From NCBI GenBank assembly GCA_003278465.1, contig QCFC01000005.1:25324-89323 (forward strand): a stretch of DNA of 64,000 bases, read 5' to 3'. The notes under the pieces were generated by a model. The model did not search any database. It saw only the letters and a list, made by a program, of their open reading frames with translations, and had not been told where the DNA came from. This document shows positions 1 to 9,563 of the stretch, in pieces. Position 1 is the stretch's first letter; every line of letters starts with the position of its first letter. Origin of the DNA: Prochlorococcus sp. AG-363-B04 (GTDB taxonomy: Bacteria; Cyanobacteriota; Cyanobacteriia; PCC-6307; Cyanobiaceae). Made by a program: the position numbers and the translations under genes.

Positions 1-31
1 CAGCAACACCTATTCGTAGTTTGCTACTCAT
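1..31 (-). CDS. ureG: Urease accessory GTPase UreG, N-terminal start only
   Basis: Only the first ten codons are inside the window, reading MSSKLRIGVA, which matches the usual start of UreG, the GTPase that powers nickel insertion into urease. Its ATG shares one base with the ureF stop codon (TAATG), so the two genes are translationally coupled. The P-loop lies outside the window; the call rests on the N-terminus and on position after ureF. Confidence 0.8.
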   Translation of the reverse strand, partial: MSSKLRIGVA

Positions 32-705
32 TAGCTTCTGAATAATTTTGAATAGAGTTCAGCATGAGATTGTTGAGCCATAGTGGCACCAATATCACCA
101 GTCCAAAGTTGGTGAGGATCTTTATTTAATAAATGTTTTGCTTGTGTAGTTATCATAGGGTTTAGGTTGAATTGAATTGTTTGGACTTTGTTGGGGCCAA
201 TAGGAATAACTCTAAGTGCTACGTTTAATTGATTGGAAACCCAGCTATATAAATAACCTTGTACCATTTCGATTTTAGGTAGTGACCAATTAACTCCAGC
301 CCATGCCCAAGCTATTGTCCAGGTTAAATTCTTTGTATTATTTGGTAAAGGGAAATTAAGTTCTGAAAGTATTTGCAAGAGTGATTGGCCCATTTGACGT
401 TGTTGGAAACGAACTTCTTCAGAATCTCTTAAAGCTTGTAGCCAACTATTCCATTCATATACCCTTTCCCTTGATGCATTTGTTTTATTATCTTTCCAAT
501 CCTTTAAACAATCCATAATTGGAGATATTGCAGAAGCTTCAAGCCTTAATTGTCCTCTTTCAAGTTCACTTTGAATCCAAATAATTAGTTCATCTTCATT
601 TGTAATTTTTTCAGATTGCGCTAAATATTCAATGCCTTCTGAATAGCTGAATGCACCTACTGGAAGGGAAGGGCTGACAAGTTGCAGGATGGCCGGTAAT
701 GACAT
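31..705 (-). CDS. ureF: Urease accessory protein UreF
   Basis: A 224-residue protein with the UreF opening LQLVSPSLPVGAFSYSEGIE and the helical pattern of the family, whose usual length is about 220-230 residues. UreF works with UreG and UreD/H in the cytoplasmic complex that loads nickel into apo-urease. It lies 4 bp after ureE on the same strand and overlaps ureG by one base, so ureE-F-G is one operon divergent from ureD-A-B-C. The start follows directly on the ureE stop. Confidence 0.95.
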   Translation of the reverse strand: MSLPAILQLVSPSLPVGAFSYSEGIEYLAQSEKITNEDELIIWIQSELERGQLRLEASAISPIMDCLKDWKDNKTNASRERVYEWNSWLQALRDSEEVRFQQRQMGQSLLQILSELNFPLPNNTKNLTWTIAWAWAGVNWSLPKIEMVQGYLYSWVSNQLNVALRVIPIGPNKVQTIQFNLNPMITTQAKHLLNKDPHQLWTGDIGATMAQQSHAELYSKLFRS

Positions 706-709
706 TTAT

Positions 710-1168
710 TTAGTGAGGGTTATTATGAAAGTGTGAGTAGGCACCATGTTCTGGGAAAAATGGTTTTTTTATTTGTTTCAAATTAAGTCCCCTTTCTATT
801 AGCATTTGTTCTAGTACCGGATCTTTTAATAGATAAATTAAGTTGTCATGTAACTCAAGATTTACATGTCTATTCCCTAAGTGATAAGCGGCTTTGATCA
901 GTTGTAAATACGAACTAGATTCAACTTGTATTAAATTTTCAATTGATGCAACGACAATGATTTTGAAAACAGGATTCTCTCCAATTAAGACCTCTCCAGG
1001 TTGCAATGAACCCTCTCTTGGTAATTGAAGAAGTACTTTTTTCCCACACTCTGTGACTCTAGAACCTCTTAATTTGGTTCTTTCTTCTGCAGATAGAGGC
1101 AGTTTTATATAATTTTCTCCGATAACCTTTGAGGTTCTTCGGGTTAGAACAATTTGTTGATCAGACAA
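710..1168 (-). CDS. ureE: Urease accessory nickel chaperone UreE
   Basis: A 152-residue protein of UreE type. The N-terminal half carries the peptide-binding-like domain (LTRRTSKVIGENYIKLPLSAEERTK begins it), and the C-terminal half has the LGNRHVNLELHDN region with the conserved His that binds nickel. The tail HFHNNPH holds only a few His, unlike the long His tails of some enterobacterial UreE. It delivers Ni(II) to the UreDFG complex. First gene of the minus-strand operon; 88 bp separate it from the divergent ureD. Confidence 0.95.
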   Translation of the reverse strand: MSDQQIVLTRRTSKVIGENYIKLPLSAEERTKLRGSRVTECGKKVLLQLPREGSLQPGEVLIGENPVFKIIVVASIENLIQVESSSYLQLIKAAYHLGNRHVNLELHDNLIYLLKDPVLEQMLIERGLNLKQIKKPFFPEHGAYSHFHNNPH

Positions 1169-1256
1169 TTTTTAAATATTATTCCATTTACCAAAATACA
1201 ATATCTTTGGTGTTTTTCTGCTAGATATAGCAATTGGACTGGTTTAAGTTTCTGTT
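1169..1256. promoter_or_regulatory. Divergent ureE/ureD promoter region
   Basis: The 88-bp A+T-rich gap between the two divergent urease operons must hold both promoters. I looked for an NtcA site (GTA-N8-TAC), expected because urease is a nitrogen-source gene in cyanobacteria, and saw none with both halves intact. No clear -10/-35 pair can be fixed by eye. Confidence 0.5.
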
Positions 1257-2195
1257 ATGCGCCAAGAAGTAAAGGCCTGGCATGGAATATGTGATCTTCG
1301 TTTTATTAATAGGCATCCTTCCCATAGTTTGCGTCCTTACACAATTCATCAAGCCACTTGTAAAGCTCCATTTAAGTTATTGCGATCTTCCCGGGATTTA
1401 GATGGGCGTTGTGAGATCCCAATACTTCACACAGCAGGAGGGATAGTCGGTGGTGATTTACTAACACTAAATGTAACTGTTGAGAAAGGAGCTAGTTGCC
1501 ATATAACAAGTGTTGCTGCACAAAAAGTTTATGGGTCAGTTGGACGAACTAAGGCTTTCCCTAAAGGGCAGTGGGCTAAGCAAAGTTCCTATTTCAGAAT
1601 CTCTGAAGGTTCGGATATGGAATGGATGCCCCAGGAGGTAGTTGTCTTTGCAGATGGTCTTTTTGAACAGAAATTTCAAGTAGATCTCTCACCTTTAGCT
1701 ACTTTCCTTAGTGCAGATGTTGTTCGTTTAGGACGAACAGCAACTGGTGAAACTTTAAATTCAGGATGCTGGCGCTCCAGCATAGAGATTTCTAGAGAGC
1801 TTTCTAATGGGAAGTTATGGGAATTTGTTGATCGTTTAGAGCTGACTGGGGAAGCTTTGTCTTCAAAGCATGGAATGGCTAATAATCCTGTTTTGGGATC
1901 ATTAGTGTGGGTTGCTCCAAATTCCTTATCAAGGAATGAATTAGGGAATTTGTTAACTGCTTGTAGAGAAGATAGGCTTGGTTTAGAAGGTTTTATGAGT
2001 TGTAGTGCAATAGGTCATGGAATATCTGCAAGGTATGTGGGATCATCAACTCAAGCAGCAAGATTTTGGTTCTTTAGAATTTGGAGACATATAAGAGAGT
2101 TGCGTGGATTAACAAAACCAGCACCTTTAAGGATTTGGCCAATTCAAGAAAATCCTTTTATAGAAAGTTTTCTAAACCAAACTGATAAGAGGTGA
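1257..2195 (+). CDS. ureD: Urease accessory protein UreD (UreH)
   Basis: A 312-residue UreD-family protein. Diagnostic stretches include PILHTAGGIVGGDLLTLNV and GSVGRTKAFPKGQWAKQ. UreD is the scaffold that binds apo-urease and recruits UreF and UreG. It is the first gene of ureD-A-B-C, 35 bp ahead of ureA. Length is normal for marine cyanobacteria. Confidence 0.95.
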   Translation: MRQEVKAWHGICDLRFINRHPSHSLRPYTIHQATCKAPFKLLRSSRDLDGRCEIPILHTAGGIVGGDLLTLNVTVEKGASCHITSVAAQKVYGSVGRTKAFPKGQWAKQSSYFRISEGSDMEWMPQEVVVFADGLFEQKFQVDLSPLATFLSADVVRLGRTATGETLNSGCWRSSIEISRELSNGKLWEFVDRLELTGEALSSKHGMANNPVLGSLVWVAPNSLSRNELGNLLTACREDRLGLEGFMSCSAIGHGISARYVGSSTQAARFWFFRIWRHIRELRGLTKPAPLRIWPIQENPFIESFLNQTDKR

Positions 2196-2230
2196 AATAC
2201 TTGTAATAATACAAATCTTGTTACTAAGTT

Positions 2231-2533
2231 ATGCATCTCAGCCCGCAGGAAAAAGACAAGCTCCTTGTTGTGACAGCAGCACTTTTAGCAGAGCGTAGAT
2301 TAAATCGTGGGTTGCAGCTTAATCATCCAGAAGCTGTTGCTTGGCTTAGCTTTCAGGTCCTTGAAGGAGCTAGAGATGGTAAGAGTGTTTCTGATTTAAT
2401 GGCTGAGGGAACTACTTGGTTAAAACGTGAACAGGTTATGGAAGGAGTTCCAGAACTAATTGAAGAGGTTCAGATAGAGGCTGTATTTCCTGATGGCAGC
2501 AAACTTGTCACGCTTCATGACCCCATTCGCTGA
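2231..2533 (+). CDS. ureA: Urease gamma subunit
   Basis: A 100-residue protein matching the gamma subunit over its full length ([20 protein letters not shown] start; [18 protein letters not shown] near the end). It forms the (UreABC)3 urease trimer that hydrolyses urea to ammonia and carbamate. Separated by 8 bp from ureB, consistent with one transcript. Confidence 0.97.
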   Translation: MHLSPQEKDKLLVVTAALLAERRLNRGLQLNHPEAVAWLSFQVLEGARDGKSVSDLMAEGTTWLKREQVMEGVPELIEEVQIEAVFPDGSKLVTLHDPIR

Positions 2534-2541
2534 TTCAACAA

Positions 2542-2859
2542 ATGTCTAATTTGATACCAGGAGAACTAATTCCAGAGGATGGTGAGATCGAATTAAACTT
2601 TGGCCGCTCTGTGACTACACTTTCTGTTTCCAATACTGGAGATAGACCTATTCAAGTGGGTTCCCATTTTCATTTTTATGAATCAAATAAAGCTCTTAGA
2701 TTTCCTCGAGAGAAATCACTTGGTAAAAGATTAGATATACCTGCAGGAACAGCAATTAGATTCGAACCTGGAGACGAACGAGAAGTAAATCTTGTTCCTT
2801 TTGCTGGAGCCCGACGAGCTATTGGGTTCAATGCATTAATTAATGGACCTCTTGATTGA
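2542..2859 (+). CDS. ureB: Urease beta subunit
   Basis: A 105-residue beta subunit with the family's [15 protein letters not shown] opening and the [12 protein letters not shown] block. It packs against the alpha subunit in the urease trimer. Sits 8 bp after ureA and 6 bp before ureC. Confidence 0.97.
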   Translation: MSNLIPGELIPEDGEIELNFGRSVTTLSVSNTGDRPIQVGSHFHFYESNKALRFPREKSLGKRLDIPAGTAIRFEPGDEREVNLVPFAGARRAIGFNALINGPLD

Positions 2860-2865
2860 TTTATT

Positions 2866-4575
2866 ATGCCCTACAAAATCACTCGTCGAGCTTACGCAGA
2901 AACTTATGGACCCACAAAAGGCGATAGATTGAGATTAGCTGACACAGACTTAATACTTGAGGTAGAGAAGGATTACACAATTTATGGAGATGAGGTGAAG
3001 TTTGGGGGAGGAAAAGTTATAAGGGATGGAATGGGACAGTCCCAACAAACTAGAGAAGAAGAAGCTGTCGATACAGTTATTACTAATGCAGTAGTTTTAG
3101 ACTGGTGGGGAATAATTAAGGCTGATATTGGGATTAAAGATGGAAGAATTGTCGGTATAGGTAAAGCAGGTAATCCAGATACTCAGGAAGGCGTATCTAT
3201 TGTAATAGGTCCAGGCACTGAGGCTATTGCTGGAGAAGGTCACATCCTTACTGCAGGAGGGATTGATTCACACATTCATTTCATATGTCCCCAGCAAATA
3301 GAGACTTCTTTAGCAAGTGGGATTACAACAATGCTAGGAGGAGGTACTGGTCCCGCAACTGGTACTAATGCAACGACTTGTACACCTGGTGCATTTCATA
3401 TTGCACGAATGCTAGAAGCAGCAGAATCTTTTCCAATGAACTTAGGTTTTTTTGGTAAAGGAAATGCTAGTAATCCTAGAGCCTTAGAAGAACAAGTTAA
3501 TGCGGGTGCTTGTGGTTTGAAATTACATGAGGATTGGGGAACCACTCCATCTTCTATTAATTGTTGTTTGGAAGTGGCTGATGATATGGATGTACAGGTT
3601 TGTATTCATACTGATACTCTTAATGAAGCTGGCTTTGTAGAAGATACTATTAATGCAATTAATGGAAGAACTATACATACATTTCATACTGAAGGTGCTG
3701 GTGGTGGACATGCTCCAGATATCATCAAAATATGTGGTGAATCAAATGTGATTCCAAGTAGTACAAATCCTACGAGACCATATACCAAAAATACACTTGA
3801 AGAGCATTTAGATATGTTGATGGTTTGTCATCATCTAGACCCTAAAATCCCAGAAGATATTGCTTTTGCAGAATCAAGAATTAGACGAGAAACTATAGCG
3901 GCTGAAGACATACTGCATGATATAGGTGCATTTTCAATTATTGCTAGCGACTCACAAGCAATGGGTAGGGTGGGAGAAGTAATTACGCGTACTTTCCAAA
4001 CAGCTCATAAAATGAAAGTTCAGAGAGGCCCTTTGGGTAGTGACACTGATAGAAATGATAATTTTCGTTTGAAAAGATATATCGCAAAAGTAACAATTAA
4101 TCCTGCTATTGCTCATGGAATAAGTGAGCACGTTGGATCTATTGAGTGCGGGAAGATTGCTGATATGGTTTTGTGGAAACCAGGCTTTTTTGGTGTTAAG
4201 CCTGAATTGATTATTAAGTCTGGTTCTATTGCTTGGGCACAGATGGGTGACGCTAATGCATCAATCCCAACCCCTGAACCTGTTCATGGAAGACCAATGT
4301 TTGGGGCATATGGAAAATCACTTTCTTCGAGTTCTATTACCTTTCTAAGTCATGCTGGAATGGCATCGGGTATACCTCAAGCCCTAGGACTTCAAAGAAT
4401 CTGCCTACCTGTCCATAACACCAGATCTATTTCTAAGGAAAGCATGAAAGTAAATGATGCCCTTCCTTCTATTCGAGTTAACCCTGAAACATACGAGGTG
4501 TTTGCTGATGGAGAACTATTAACTTGCGAAGCAGCGGACTCACTTCCTTTAGCCCAGAGATATCTCTTGCTTTAG
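2866..4575 (+). CDS. ureC: Urease alpha (catalytic) subunit
   Basis: The 569-residue catalytic subunit. HIHFICPQQ holds the first pair of nickel-ligand histidines, GLKLHEDWG contains the lysine that is carbamylated to bridge the two nickels, and MVCHHLD is the mobile flap with the catalytic His. All key residues are present and the length is standard, so the enzyme should be active and allow growth on urea. Last gene of the operon, followed by a strong terminator. Confidence 0.98.
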   Translation: MPYKITRRAYAETYGPTKGDRLRLADTDLILEVEKDYTIYGDEVKFGGGKVIRDGMGQSQQTREEEAVDTVITNAVVLDWWGIIKADIGIKDGRIVGIGKAGNPDTQEGVSIVIGPGTEAIAGEGHILTAGGIDSHIHFICPQQIETSLASGITTMLGGGTGPATGTNATTCTPGAFHIARMLEAAESFPMNLGFFGKGNASNPRALEEQVNAGACGLKLHEDWGTTPSSINCCLEVADDMDVQVCIHTDTLNEAGFVEDTINAINGRTIHTFHTEGAGGGHAPDIIKICGESNVIPSSTNPTRPYTKNTLEEHLDMLMVCHHLDPKIPEDIAFAESRIRRETIAAEDILHDIGAFSIIASDSQAMGRVGEVITRTFQTAHKMKVQRGPLGSDTDRNDNFRLKRYIAKVTINPAIAHGISEHVGSIECGKIADMVLWKPGFFGVKPELIIKSGSIAWAQMGDANASIPTPEPVHGRPMFGAYGKSLSSSSITFLSHAGMASGIPQALGLQRICLPVHNTRSISKESMKVNDALPSIRVNPETYEVFADGELLTCEAADSLPLAQRYLLL

Positions 4576-4630
4576 GTTTTATTACCTATTATTTGAAGAA
4601 AAATTTTTATTATTTTAATTGGCACCGCGA

Positions 4631-4664
4631 AAAAGGCAATCAGTCTTATTACTGATTGCCTTTT
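4631..4664 (+). terminator. Terminator after ureC
   Basis: A perfect 14-bp stem (4631-4644 with 4651-4664, loop cttatt) runs into a T-rich tail about 55 bp after the ureC stop. It is a rho-independent terminator of the urease operon; the A-run on the other side would also let it work on the opposite strand. Confidence 0.9.
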
Positions 4665-4709
4665 CTCTCGAAACAGATCAATATGTTGTTATCGAACTCG
4701 GAGGCGTCA

Positions 4710-4754
4710 ATGGACGATACACCACCTGAGTATCTAAAAGAAGTTATTGATTAA
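4710..4754 (+). CDS. Possible 14-residue microprotein
   Basis: An ATG preceded by ggagg six bases upstream starts MDDTPPEYLKEVID and stops. The ribosome-binding site is better than at most starts in the window and a terminator follows at 4939-4972, so a short transcription unit is plausible. It is too short for a firm call; an upstream in-frame ATG at 4683 would give 23 residues. Confidence 0.3.
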   Translation: MDDTPPEYLKEVID

Positions 4755-4938
4755 ACGCCCTGCTCCAACAGTCTCAATAAATCGTGGGCTAGTCGTCTGA
4801 ATTGACAAAATTGGTACGTCAGCTCAGTCGACACTTCTCTGCATCGTTTAGGTGCCCTTATAGATTAAAAAGCCCTACACCTGGACACTAGGCCCCAGGA
4901 ACGTTTATCAAAACTTCCAAAAAACTAATCTCGAAATA

Positions 4939-4972
4939 AAACCAACTGCTTATCTCTATAAGTAGTTGGTTT
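4939..4972 (+). terminator. Terminator-like hairpin
   Basis: A 15-bp stem with one G-T pair (4939-4953 with 4958-4972, loop ctct) is followed by ttattattttt. It could end a small RNA or the tiny ORF at 4710. Nothing larger lies between the ureC terminator and this one. Confidence 0.7.
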
Positions 4973-5620
4973 TATTATTTTTCTATGCTCTGAATTAAGA
5001 CCTTTTATCTTCTATAAATAGATTTTAAGATTTGTTGTACAGTCTATTTTGTTTCGACGTATGATTTTCATGACAAATGATACTTATTGAAGTGACTATG
5101 TAAATCGGGAATAATCATCTCTTCAAATATAAGCCTCTTCTTTTTCATTGTGATATCAAGAATGTATTCCACTACTTTAATACTTATTGAATCAAAAGAC
5201 CAATGATATAGGAATATTGGTATGAACTAACCTCAAGTCTAATTGTGACTTACTGTGACCCCTTAACAAATAATACAAACTCAGATATCAATTAACTTTT
5301 CATTAGGGTGTATATTAGATCTATATTGATTAGAACTAATATACACCTTGATAAATGATTACAAAATTTCAAGAAATGTTTAAATGGATTAATGCTTTAC
5401 ATAGGAATAGAACGTAGTAGCTAGATAAATTCAGGGAATGGTAATTAAACAACTTGCCAATAACTACTATCAAAATCTAATTATATATCATAATTTATTT
5501 GAAAAACTGAACAGAATACTTTAGTAGTTTCATTTTATATAGTTTTTCATTTAAATTACATAAATTGTATGATTTTGTTAGTATAAGATATTGATATAAT
5601 TTTCTATAGGTGATAGATTA
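4973..5620. other. Gene-poor stretch with one hairpin
   Basis: Very A+T-rich sequence without a convincing gene. The one structure is a perfect 12-bp inverted repeat, 5307-5318 with 5336-5347 (GGTGTATATTAG and its complement), enclosing a 17-base loop. It lacks a clean T-run, so it may be an operator or RNA stem rather than a terminator. Confidence 0.5.
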
Positions 5621-5971
5621 TTGAAAAAAGAATCTCGCCCCACAAGATTCATTATAAGATTAGCTATCTTTCTATTGTCATTTTATCCAAGACCTCTTTT
5701 ATCTGGATTAGATAGGTTTACACCTTTAGACAAGGTGGATAATTGGATAATAGAACAAAGAATTGACTCAAGAAACTATTTTGTGAGATGTAGAGCTTCA
5801 GTTGCAAGCTTTTATAATTGGTTTGGGCAAAGTATATATTTAGACAGTAAAGATCAATTAGTAGTACCGGATGAATTTGCCGACAAGAAAAACAAGCATG
5901 ATGTATCAATAAACAAGGTCAAGACAGCTCTTGAACGATGTCGCTCTGGAGTACTTTATTTGCCAGAGTGA
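5621..5971 (+). CDS. Hypothetical protein, 116 aa, membrane-anchored N-terminus
   Basis: Starts at a TTG codon. A basic N-terminus (KKESRPTRFIIR) leads into one hydrophobic segment (LAIFLLSFYPRPLL), so the protein is probably inner-membrane anchored or exported. The rest is soluble and charged, ending CRSGVLYLPE. No known domain recognised. It stands alone with gene-poor DNA on the left. Confidence 0.6.
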   Translation: MKKESRPTRFIIRLAIFLLSFYPRPLLSGLDRFTPLDKVDNWIIEQRIDSRNYFVRCRASVASFYNWFGQSIYLDSKDQLVVPDEFADKKNKHDVSINKVKTALERCRSGVLYLPE

Positions 5972-6017
5972 AAAATGTCCAACAATAACAAAATTATTGG
6001 TAGCTCTTTAGAGATAG

Positions 6018-6107
6018 TTAATCAATAGGTGTTAGAAGGTATGCCCCCCAGGCAAACAATGAAAGGTTCATTGCTATGGCCATGACGACAGATAAATTTT
6101 TAGACAT
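6018..6107 (-). CDS. 29-residue single-span membrane microprotein
   Basis: Reads MSKNLSVVMAIAMNLSLFAWGAYLLTPID, one transmembrane helix with short polar ends, the size of the small photosystem or cytochrome b6f subunits. It does not match PetN, PetM or Psb microproteins well enough to name. No Shine-Dalgarno is visible, which is common here. Confidence 0.45.
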   Translation of the reverse strand: MSKNLSVVMAIAMNLSLFAWGAYLLTPID

Positions 6108-6383
6108 TGAATAGTATTTTTTTTATGTATAGCATAAGTTCTAGGCTTGAAAAGCTATTGTTTTAGATCGCTAGCAGTATTGCAAAATTTATTTTCCTCA
6201 GTAATTAAAATTTATACTTAATTTAATGTTTGAAATAATGTATATTTCTAGGATGAATTTTTTCGTTAAACGATTTGTCTATTATTTATCATGGGACAGA
6301 TAATACCCATGGATAAACAAAATTAATAACTTTACAATTAAAGGATTGCTACCTTTGAGAAGATTGTGAGCAAGCTAATAGAA

Positions 6384-6405
6384 AAGGCGCCTGGGATGAC
6401 GCCTT
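6384..6405 (-). terminator. Terminator of the Nif11-like gene
   Basis: On the minus strand a 6-bp stem (AAGGCG/CGCCTT, ten-base loop) is followed by TTCTATT, about 20 bp beyond the stop codon of the gene at 6427-6600. Confidence 0.7.
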
Positions 6406-6426
6406 GTAACTGTTTTGTTTAGTTGT

Positions 6427-6600
6427 TTAATTATGGTCCCTCCTCCATCTGCTAACTCTTGCTGGGGAGAATTTATGTCCATATCTTTTCCCCACTGCAA
6501 CGACGCAACTATTGTTAGATCCACATTCATCTATTTGACTTCTCAATCGCTTATCTGTCTCGGCTTTTACAAAAAATGATTCCAGTTGCTTTTGTGACAT
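6427..6600 (-). CDS. Nif11-like domain small protein
   Basis: 57 residues: MSQKQLESFFVKAETDKRLR, then a Cys pair (ECGSNNSCVVAVGKRYG), then HKFSPARVSRWRRDHN. The opening and the vvavgkryGhkFS block match the Nif11 leader-like domain. There is no Gly-Gly cleavage site and no Cys-rich core, so it is not a prochlorosin-type precursor. Standalone Nif11-like proteins of unknown role are common in Prochlorococcus. It has its own terminator. Confidence 0.75.
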   Translation of the reverse strand: MSQKQLESFFVKAETDKRLRSQIDECGSNNSCVVAVGKRYGHKFSPARVSRWRRDHN

Positions 6601-6981
6601 GATTACCTCATGGGTATCTAATGCATAACTAGCAAAGGTTCATTTGATTAGCATCACATTTGTAATATAATTAATAGTTTAAATTACTTCTTTTTTATCA
6701 TTAATTTTATAGATTTGTAGATATCTTTGTAAATTCTACTTTTTAATTATTATCTGCAGTCTAAATTTACTAGTGTTTCATGCGTATCAGTAAAAATTCC
6801 ATAAAAAAACAATTAGACTCAAATCACTCATTTGATTGTATTGTTGGTATCAGCTGCGATAAAATTTTGGTTTTTCCTCCAATGACTGCAATTATTGGTA
6901 CCCTTTTGATTTCGATAGGAATCGTGGTGAGATTTGATGTCCGCATTAAATCTGATGAGTAGATTTACATCAGATTTTGAT
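6601..6981. other. Intergenic stretch between Nif11-like gene and psbN
   Basis: An overlapping pair of 60-codon ORFs on opposite strands (around 6780-7010) occurs here. Neither has family features or a good ribosome-binding site, so I see no supported gene. Confidence 0.4.
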
Positions 6982-7122
6982 TTAGTCATCATGTTCATCA
7001 AAAGGATCATCTAATAATTTAGAGGGAGGGCCAAATGATGTATAGATTCCATAGCCTGTAAAGCCAAATACAAGAACTATTAAACCTAATATCAGTGGGA
7101 ATGCTGGGGACGAAGAGTCCAT
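6982..7122 (-). CDS. psbN: PsbN, photosystem II assembly protein
   Basis: 46 residues: a short polar start (MDSSSPAFP), one transmembrane helix ([19 protein letters not shown]), and the diagnostic tail [17 protein letters not shown]. PsbN is a thylakoid protein needed for photosystem II assembly and repair. In most cyanobacteria psbN lies beside divergent psbH; here the next gene on the other side is an unrelated membrane protein. Confidence 0.93.
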   Translation of the reverse strand: MDSSSPAFPLILGLIVLVFGFTGYGIYTSFGPPSKLLDDPFDEHDD

Positions 7123-7310
7123 TATTTGTTCCTATTGCGGGGTAGATCATTTTATATTAACAAATTAAATTGAATCAGAGGACTTTGTGTTATGAAAACC
7201 TTTTTTTCATTTTGAAGGTGGACAATTACCTTTTATGAATTATCTATCAGGTATTATTTCTTGACTGGCTTGCTATTTTCTATGATAGCAAATTTATTGA
7301 TAGTCCACCT

Positions 7311-7520
7311 ATGGTCAATTTTAATGCCATTGTTCAGGATTTAATATCAAATTACTTACCATTTTTGCTGTCATTGTATATTCTCTTTGGTTCATTATTA
7401 TTGATTGGATTAATATTTCTTTTGCGTAGAATGTTAGATCAACAGATCGAAATTCAAATAGATAAGAAATTTCCTAAGTTTGTCAAAAGGTTCATCAATA
7501 TAAAAATCAGCTGGAGATAG
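7311..7520 (+). CDS. Hypothetical membrane protein, 69 aa
   Basis: One strong hydrophobic helix (YLPFLLSLYILFGSLLLIGLIFLL) followed by RRMLDQQIEIQIDKKFPKFVKRF, a basic cytoplasmic tail. Positioned where psbH would be expected relative to psbN, but it lacks the PsbH N-terminus and is not PsbH. Function unknown. Confidence 0.6.
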   Translation: MVNFNAIVQDLISNYLPFLLSLYILFGSLLLIGLIFLLRRMLDQQIEIQIDKKFPKFVKRFINIKISWR

Positions 7521-8032
7521 GCTAATTTTATTTTATCTACATTAATATCTTGCTAGTATAGATCTCAATGGATTATGAGGCATTATAAGTATATTGTAGG
7601 GAATTGCTTTGCATAGAATCTACAAAAAGTTAGCTAATAGTAAGGTAATAATGAATCGATTATTTTGATCACTATACTTGAATTAGGAATCATTACCTTT
7701 ACTTACTAAGATGTTGTCTGGCCAAAGAAATGTGATAAGTCGACCAAAGAAATAGCTCCCTAGCAATATCTCTATAAAGCAATTAAAAATAGGGCTCTTT
7801 CTTTGCTTATTGTGGCAAGAATTGTATGCATATAATAAGTATACAGCATAAGCAATGAACTAAAAAGTATCTTTTTTTTAACTGCACTCAGCTCCGCATT
7901 CCTATCCTCCTATAAAAATCCTTTTCTACTTCACAGTACTTAAAGAAGGACGTTCTAGAATTTAAAAGTAATGATGAGTAAAATCGAGAAGCTCATTCTG
8001 CATTTTGTGATTAAATTGTAAACGCATATTAA
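7521..8032. other. Intergenic stretch, nothing recognised
   Basis: A+T-rich, no gene-sized ORF with family features and no clear terminator. Confidence 0.4.
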
Positions 8033-8242
8033 ATGGTTCAAATGCCTGTAAAGCCAGCAACCGAAAAAAAACCTGTAGCTACAAAATCAACCGCCAGATT
8101 GGTTTTTGGAGCGAAATCACTAATAGCATCAAGGCAATCTCGTTTTACGACCTCTAAGCTTATACAGAATTTAGGTTCGGGAAATGATGGAGTGCAATTT
8201 GATTTCCTAGGAGACCTAAGATCGATTCATGGTAGAGATTGA
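8033..8242 (+). CDS. Hypothetical protein, 69 aa
   Basis: A basic, Lys/Ala/Thr-rich protein (PVKPATEKKPVATKSTAR) without membrane segment or known domain. An internal ATG (MPVKPATE) three codons in is an equally good start. The Lys-Pro-Ala start recalls the tail of the H1-like protein at 10105, but the match is too short to mean much. Confidence 0.35.
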   Translation: MVQMPVKPATEKKPVATKSTARLVFGAKSLIASRQSRFTTSKLIQNLGSGNDGVQFDFLGDLRSIHGRD

Positions 8243-8426
8243 GTTAATTGGTGCCAGGACGGATAACGACTACTCTGGTTTTTTTAGATATGCAAGCCAT
8301 TTCTGAATTTGGTGGTATATTAGTTCTTATCTTTTTTTTCTATTCCTATAGCTTTAGGGTAAAAACTTACTTTTATAATCAATATGAGATGGCTTCCCAA
8401 CAAAGCATGGACTTAAAGGTAAAGAA

Positions 8427-8618
8427 ATGAAAGGTTATAGACATTTTGAAGTTAATCAATATTGTGGAAGGAATGAAGAACGATGTGTTAAATTATTCCC
8501 AGTCAATAACAAGGATATTCGAGTTCGTATTTCTTGGACTGGATTAAGGACTCTTAGCGTGTGGACAAGTGGTTGGTTACAACTCCCCAACGATGAGAGT
8601 TGTACCATTGAAATTTAA
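8427..8618 (+). CDS. Hypothetical protein, 63 aa
   Basis: A mixed polar protein with two Cys (NQYCGRNEERCVKLF) and a beta-rich second half (IRVRISWTGLRTLSVWTSGWLQL). No family recognised. It begins in the last base of a weak ORF ending at 8430; this could be chance. Confidence 0.4.
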   Translation: MKGYRHFEVNQYCGRNEERCVKLFPVNNKDIRVRISWTGLRTLSVWTSGWLQLPNDESCTIEI

Positions 8619-8746
8619 GTATTTAATTAATTTCTGTTGAACAAACCAACATTCTCGAGATTGTTTTTCTGTACTCTTAGAAATCAGTGCGGTTGTGTTG
8701 AACTTTTTCACTTCTTACAAGTCTCCTTCTTGGTAATCATTCCTCA

Positions 8747-9049
8747 ATGGATATTAAGAATCTAATAACCTCTGATACCTTTGGCTTTATAGCTGCTGCA
8801 CTAACAACCATTGCTTTCCTACCTCAAGTCATAAAGACATGGAGAACTAAAAAGGCTGAGGATGTATCAATCGTGATGCTCTTGATGTTCATCACTGGGC
8901 TGTTGTTTTGGATCGTCTATGCAATACAAGCTCATGCTCTTCCTGTTCTTATCGCAAATGTAATTACCTTCATCCTTAACGTGATTATCCTTACTCTTAA
9001 GTTGATCTACGGTAAACAACCTAGTAGTAGTACACGAATAACTCAGTAA
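8747..9049 (+). CDS. SemiSWEET-type PQ-loop transporter
   Basis: 100 residues with three transmembrane helices. TIAFLPQVIKTWRTKKAEDVSI contains the PQ motif and the T-[KR]-x-[AS]-x-[DG]-[VI]-S pattern of the MtN3/PQ-loop family. SemiSWEETs work as dimers and move sugars or small solutes across the inner membrane. Length is typical. Substrate cannot be told from sequence. Confidence 0.85.
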   Translation: MDIKNLITSDTFGFIAAALTTIAFLPQVIKTWRTKKAEDVSIVMLLMFITGLLFWIVYAIQAHALPVLIANVITFILNVIILTLKLIYGKQPSSSTRITQ

Positions 9050-9096
9050 TAACTCTTACCCCGCATAGACAACACAAGATTTACCTTTCGGCAACG

Positions 9097-9377
9097 ATGG
9101 GATACGGGCTGGGTTCGGATGATGCTCAAGAGATCGCTTATTAAAATAAGGTCAAGGAGGAGATTAGTAAAGACAAAAAGAACAAAAATATGGGTATAGC
9201 CAGAGAGGACTAATGCGCTACGTCTGGTCTATTGCCTGTAACGTCTTTTGCTTATTCACAATTTTCTGTCTCGACCTTTCCAGTACCATCTCACCTTACA
9301 CAGCATTTCTCAAAATATTGGATAGAGGTCAATTGAGCATTGACTTTTCAGCGCCAAATTCACCAAAGGCTTTATAA
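9097..9377 (+). pseudogene. Degraded copy of two microprotein genes
   Basis: The stretch from about 9062 matches 26267-26440. The first ORF (MGYGLGSDD family, intact at 26295) has a stop at codon 16 (GCT TAT TAA). The second starts at 9213 by a TAATG junction as MRYVWSIACNVFCLFTIF, a diverged version of the gene at 26411, and runs on to 9377 with an unrelated tail. The first is dead; the second is doubtful. Confidence 0.7.
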
Positions 9378-9563
9378 GGAAAATACGTTTCACTTTGAAT
9401 TATCGGACAAGAGAGTTGACAACCACTCCTCAGTCGTGCTAGTACAGGTGTACTGCTACACAAGGATGAGTAAGGCCATGATTCCATCTGCATCTCCCTA
9501 TGCGGTCTTTCGTGCGGAGGACTGGAGAGTTGTAGCACCATCATTCCCGCAACACACAAAAGT

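Noticed and set aside
6427..6600. Prochlorosin (lanthipeptide) precursor
   Set aside because: Nif11-like start but no Gly-Gly cleavage site or Cys/Ser/Thr core, and no LanM gene nearby.
7311..7520. psbH beside psbN
   Set aside because: The protein lacks the PsbH N-terminus and phosphorylation region; only helix and size are similar.
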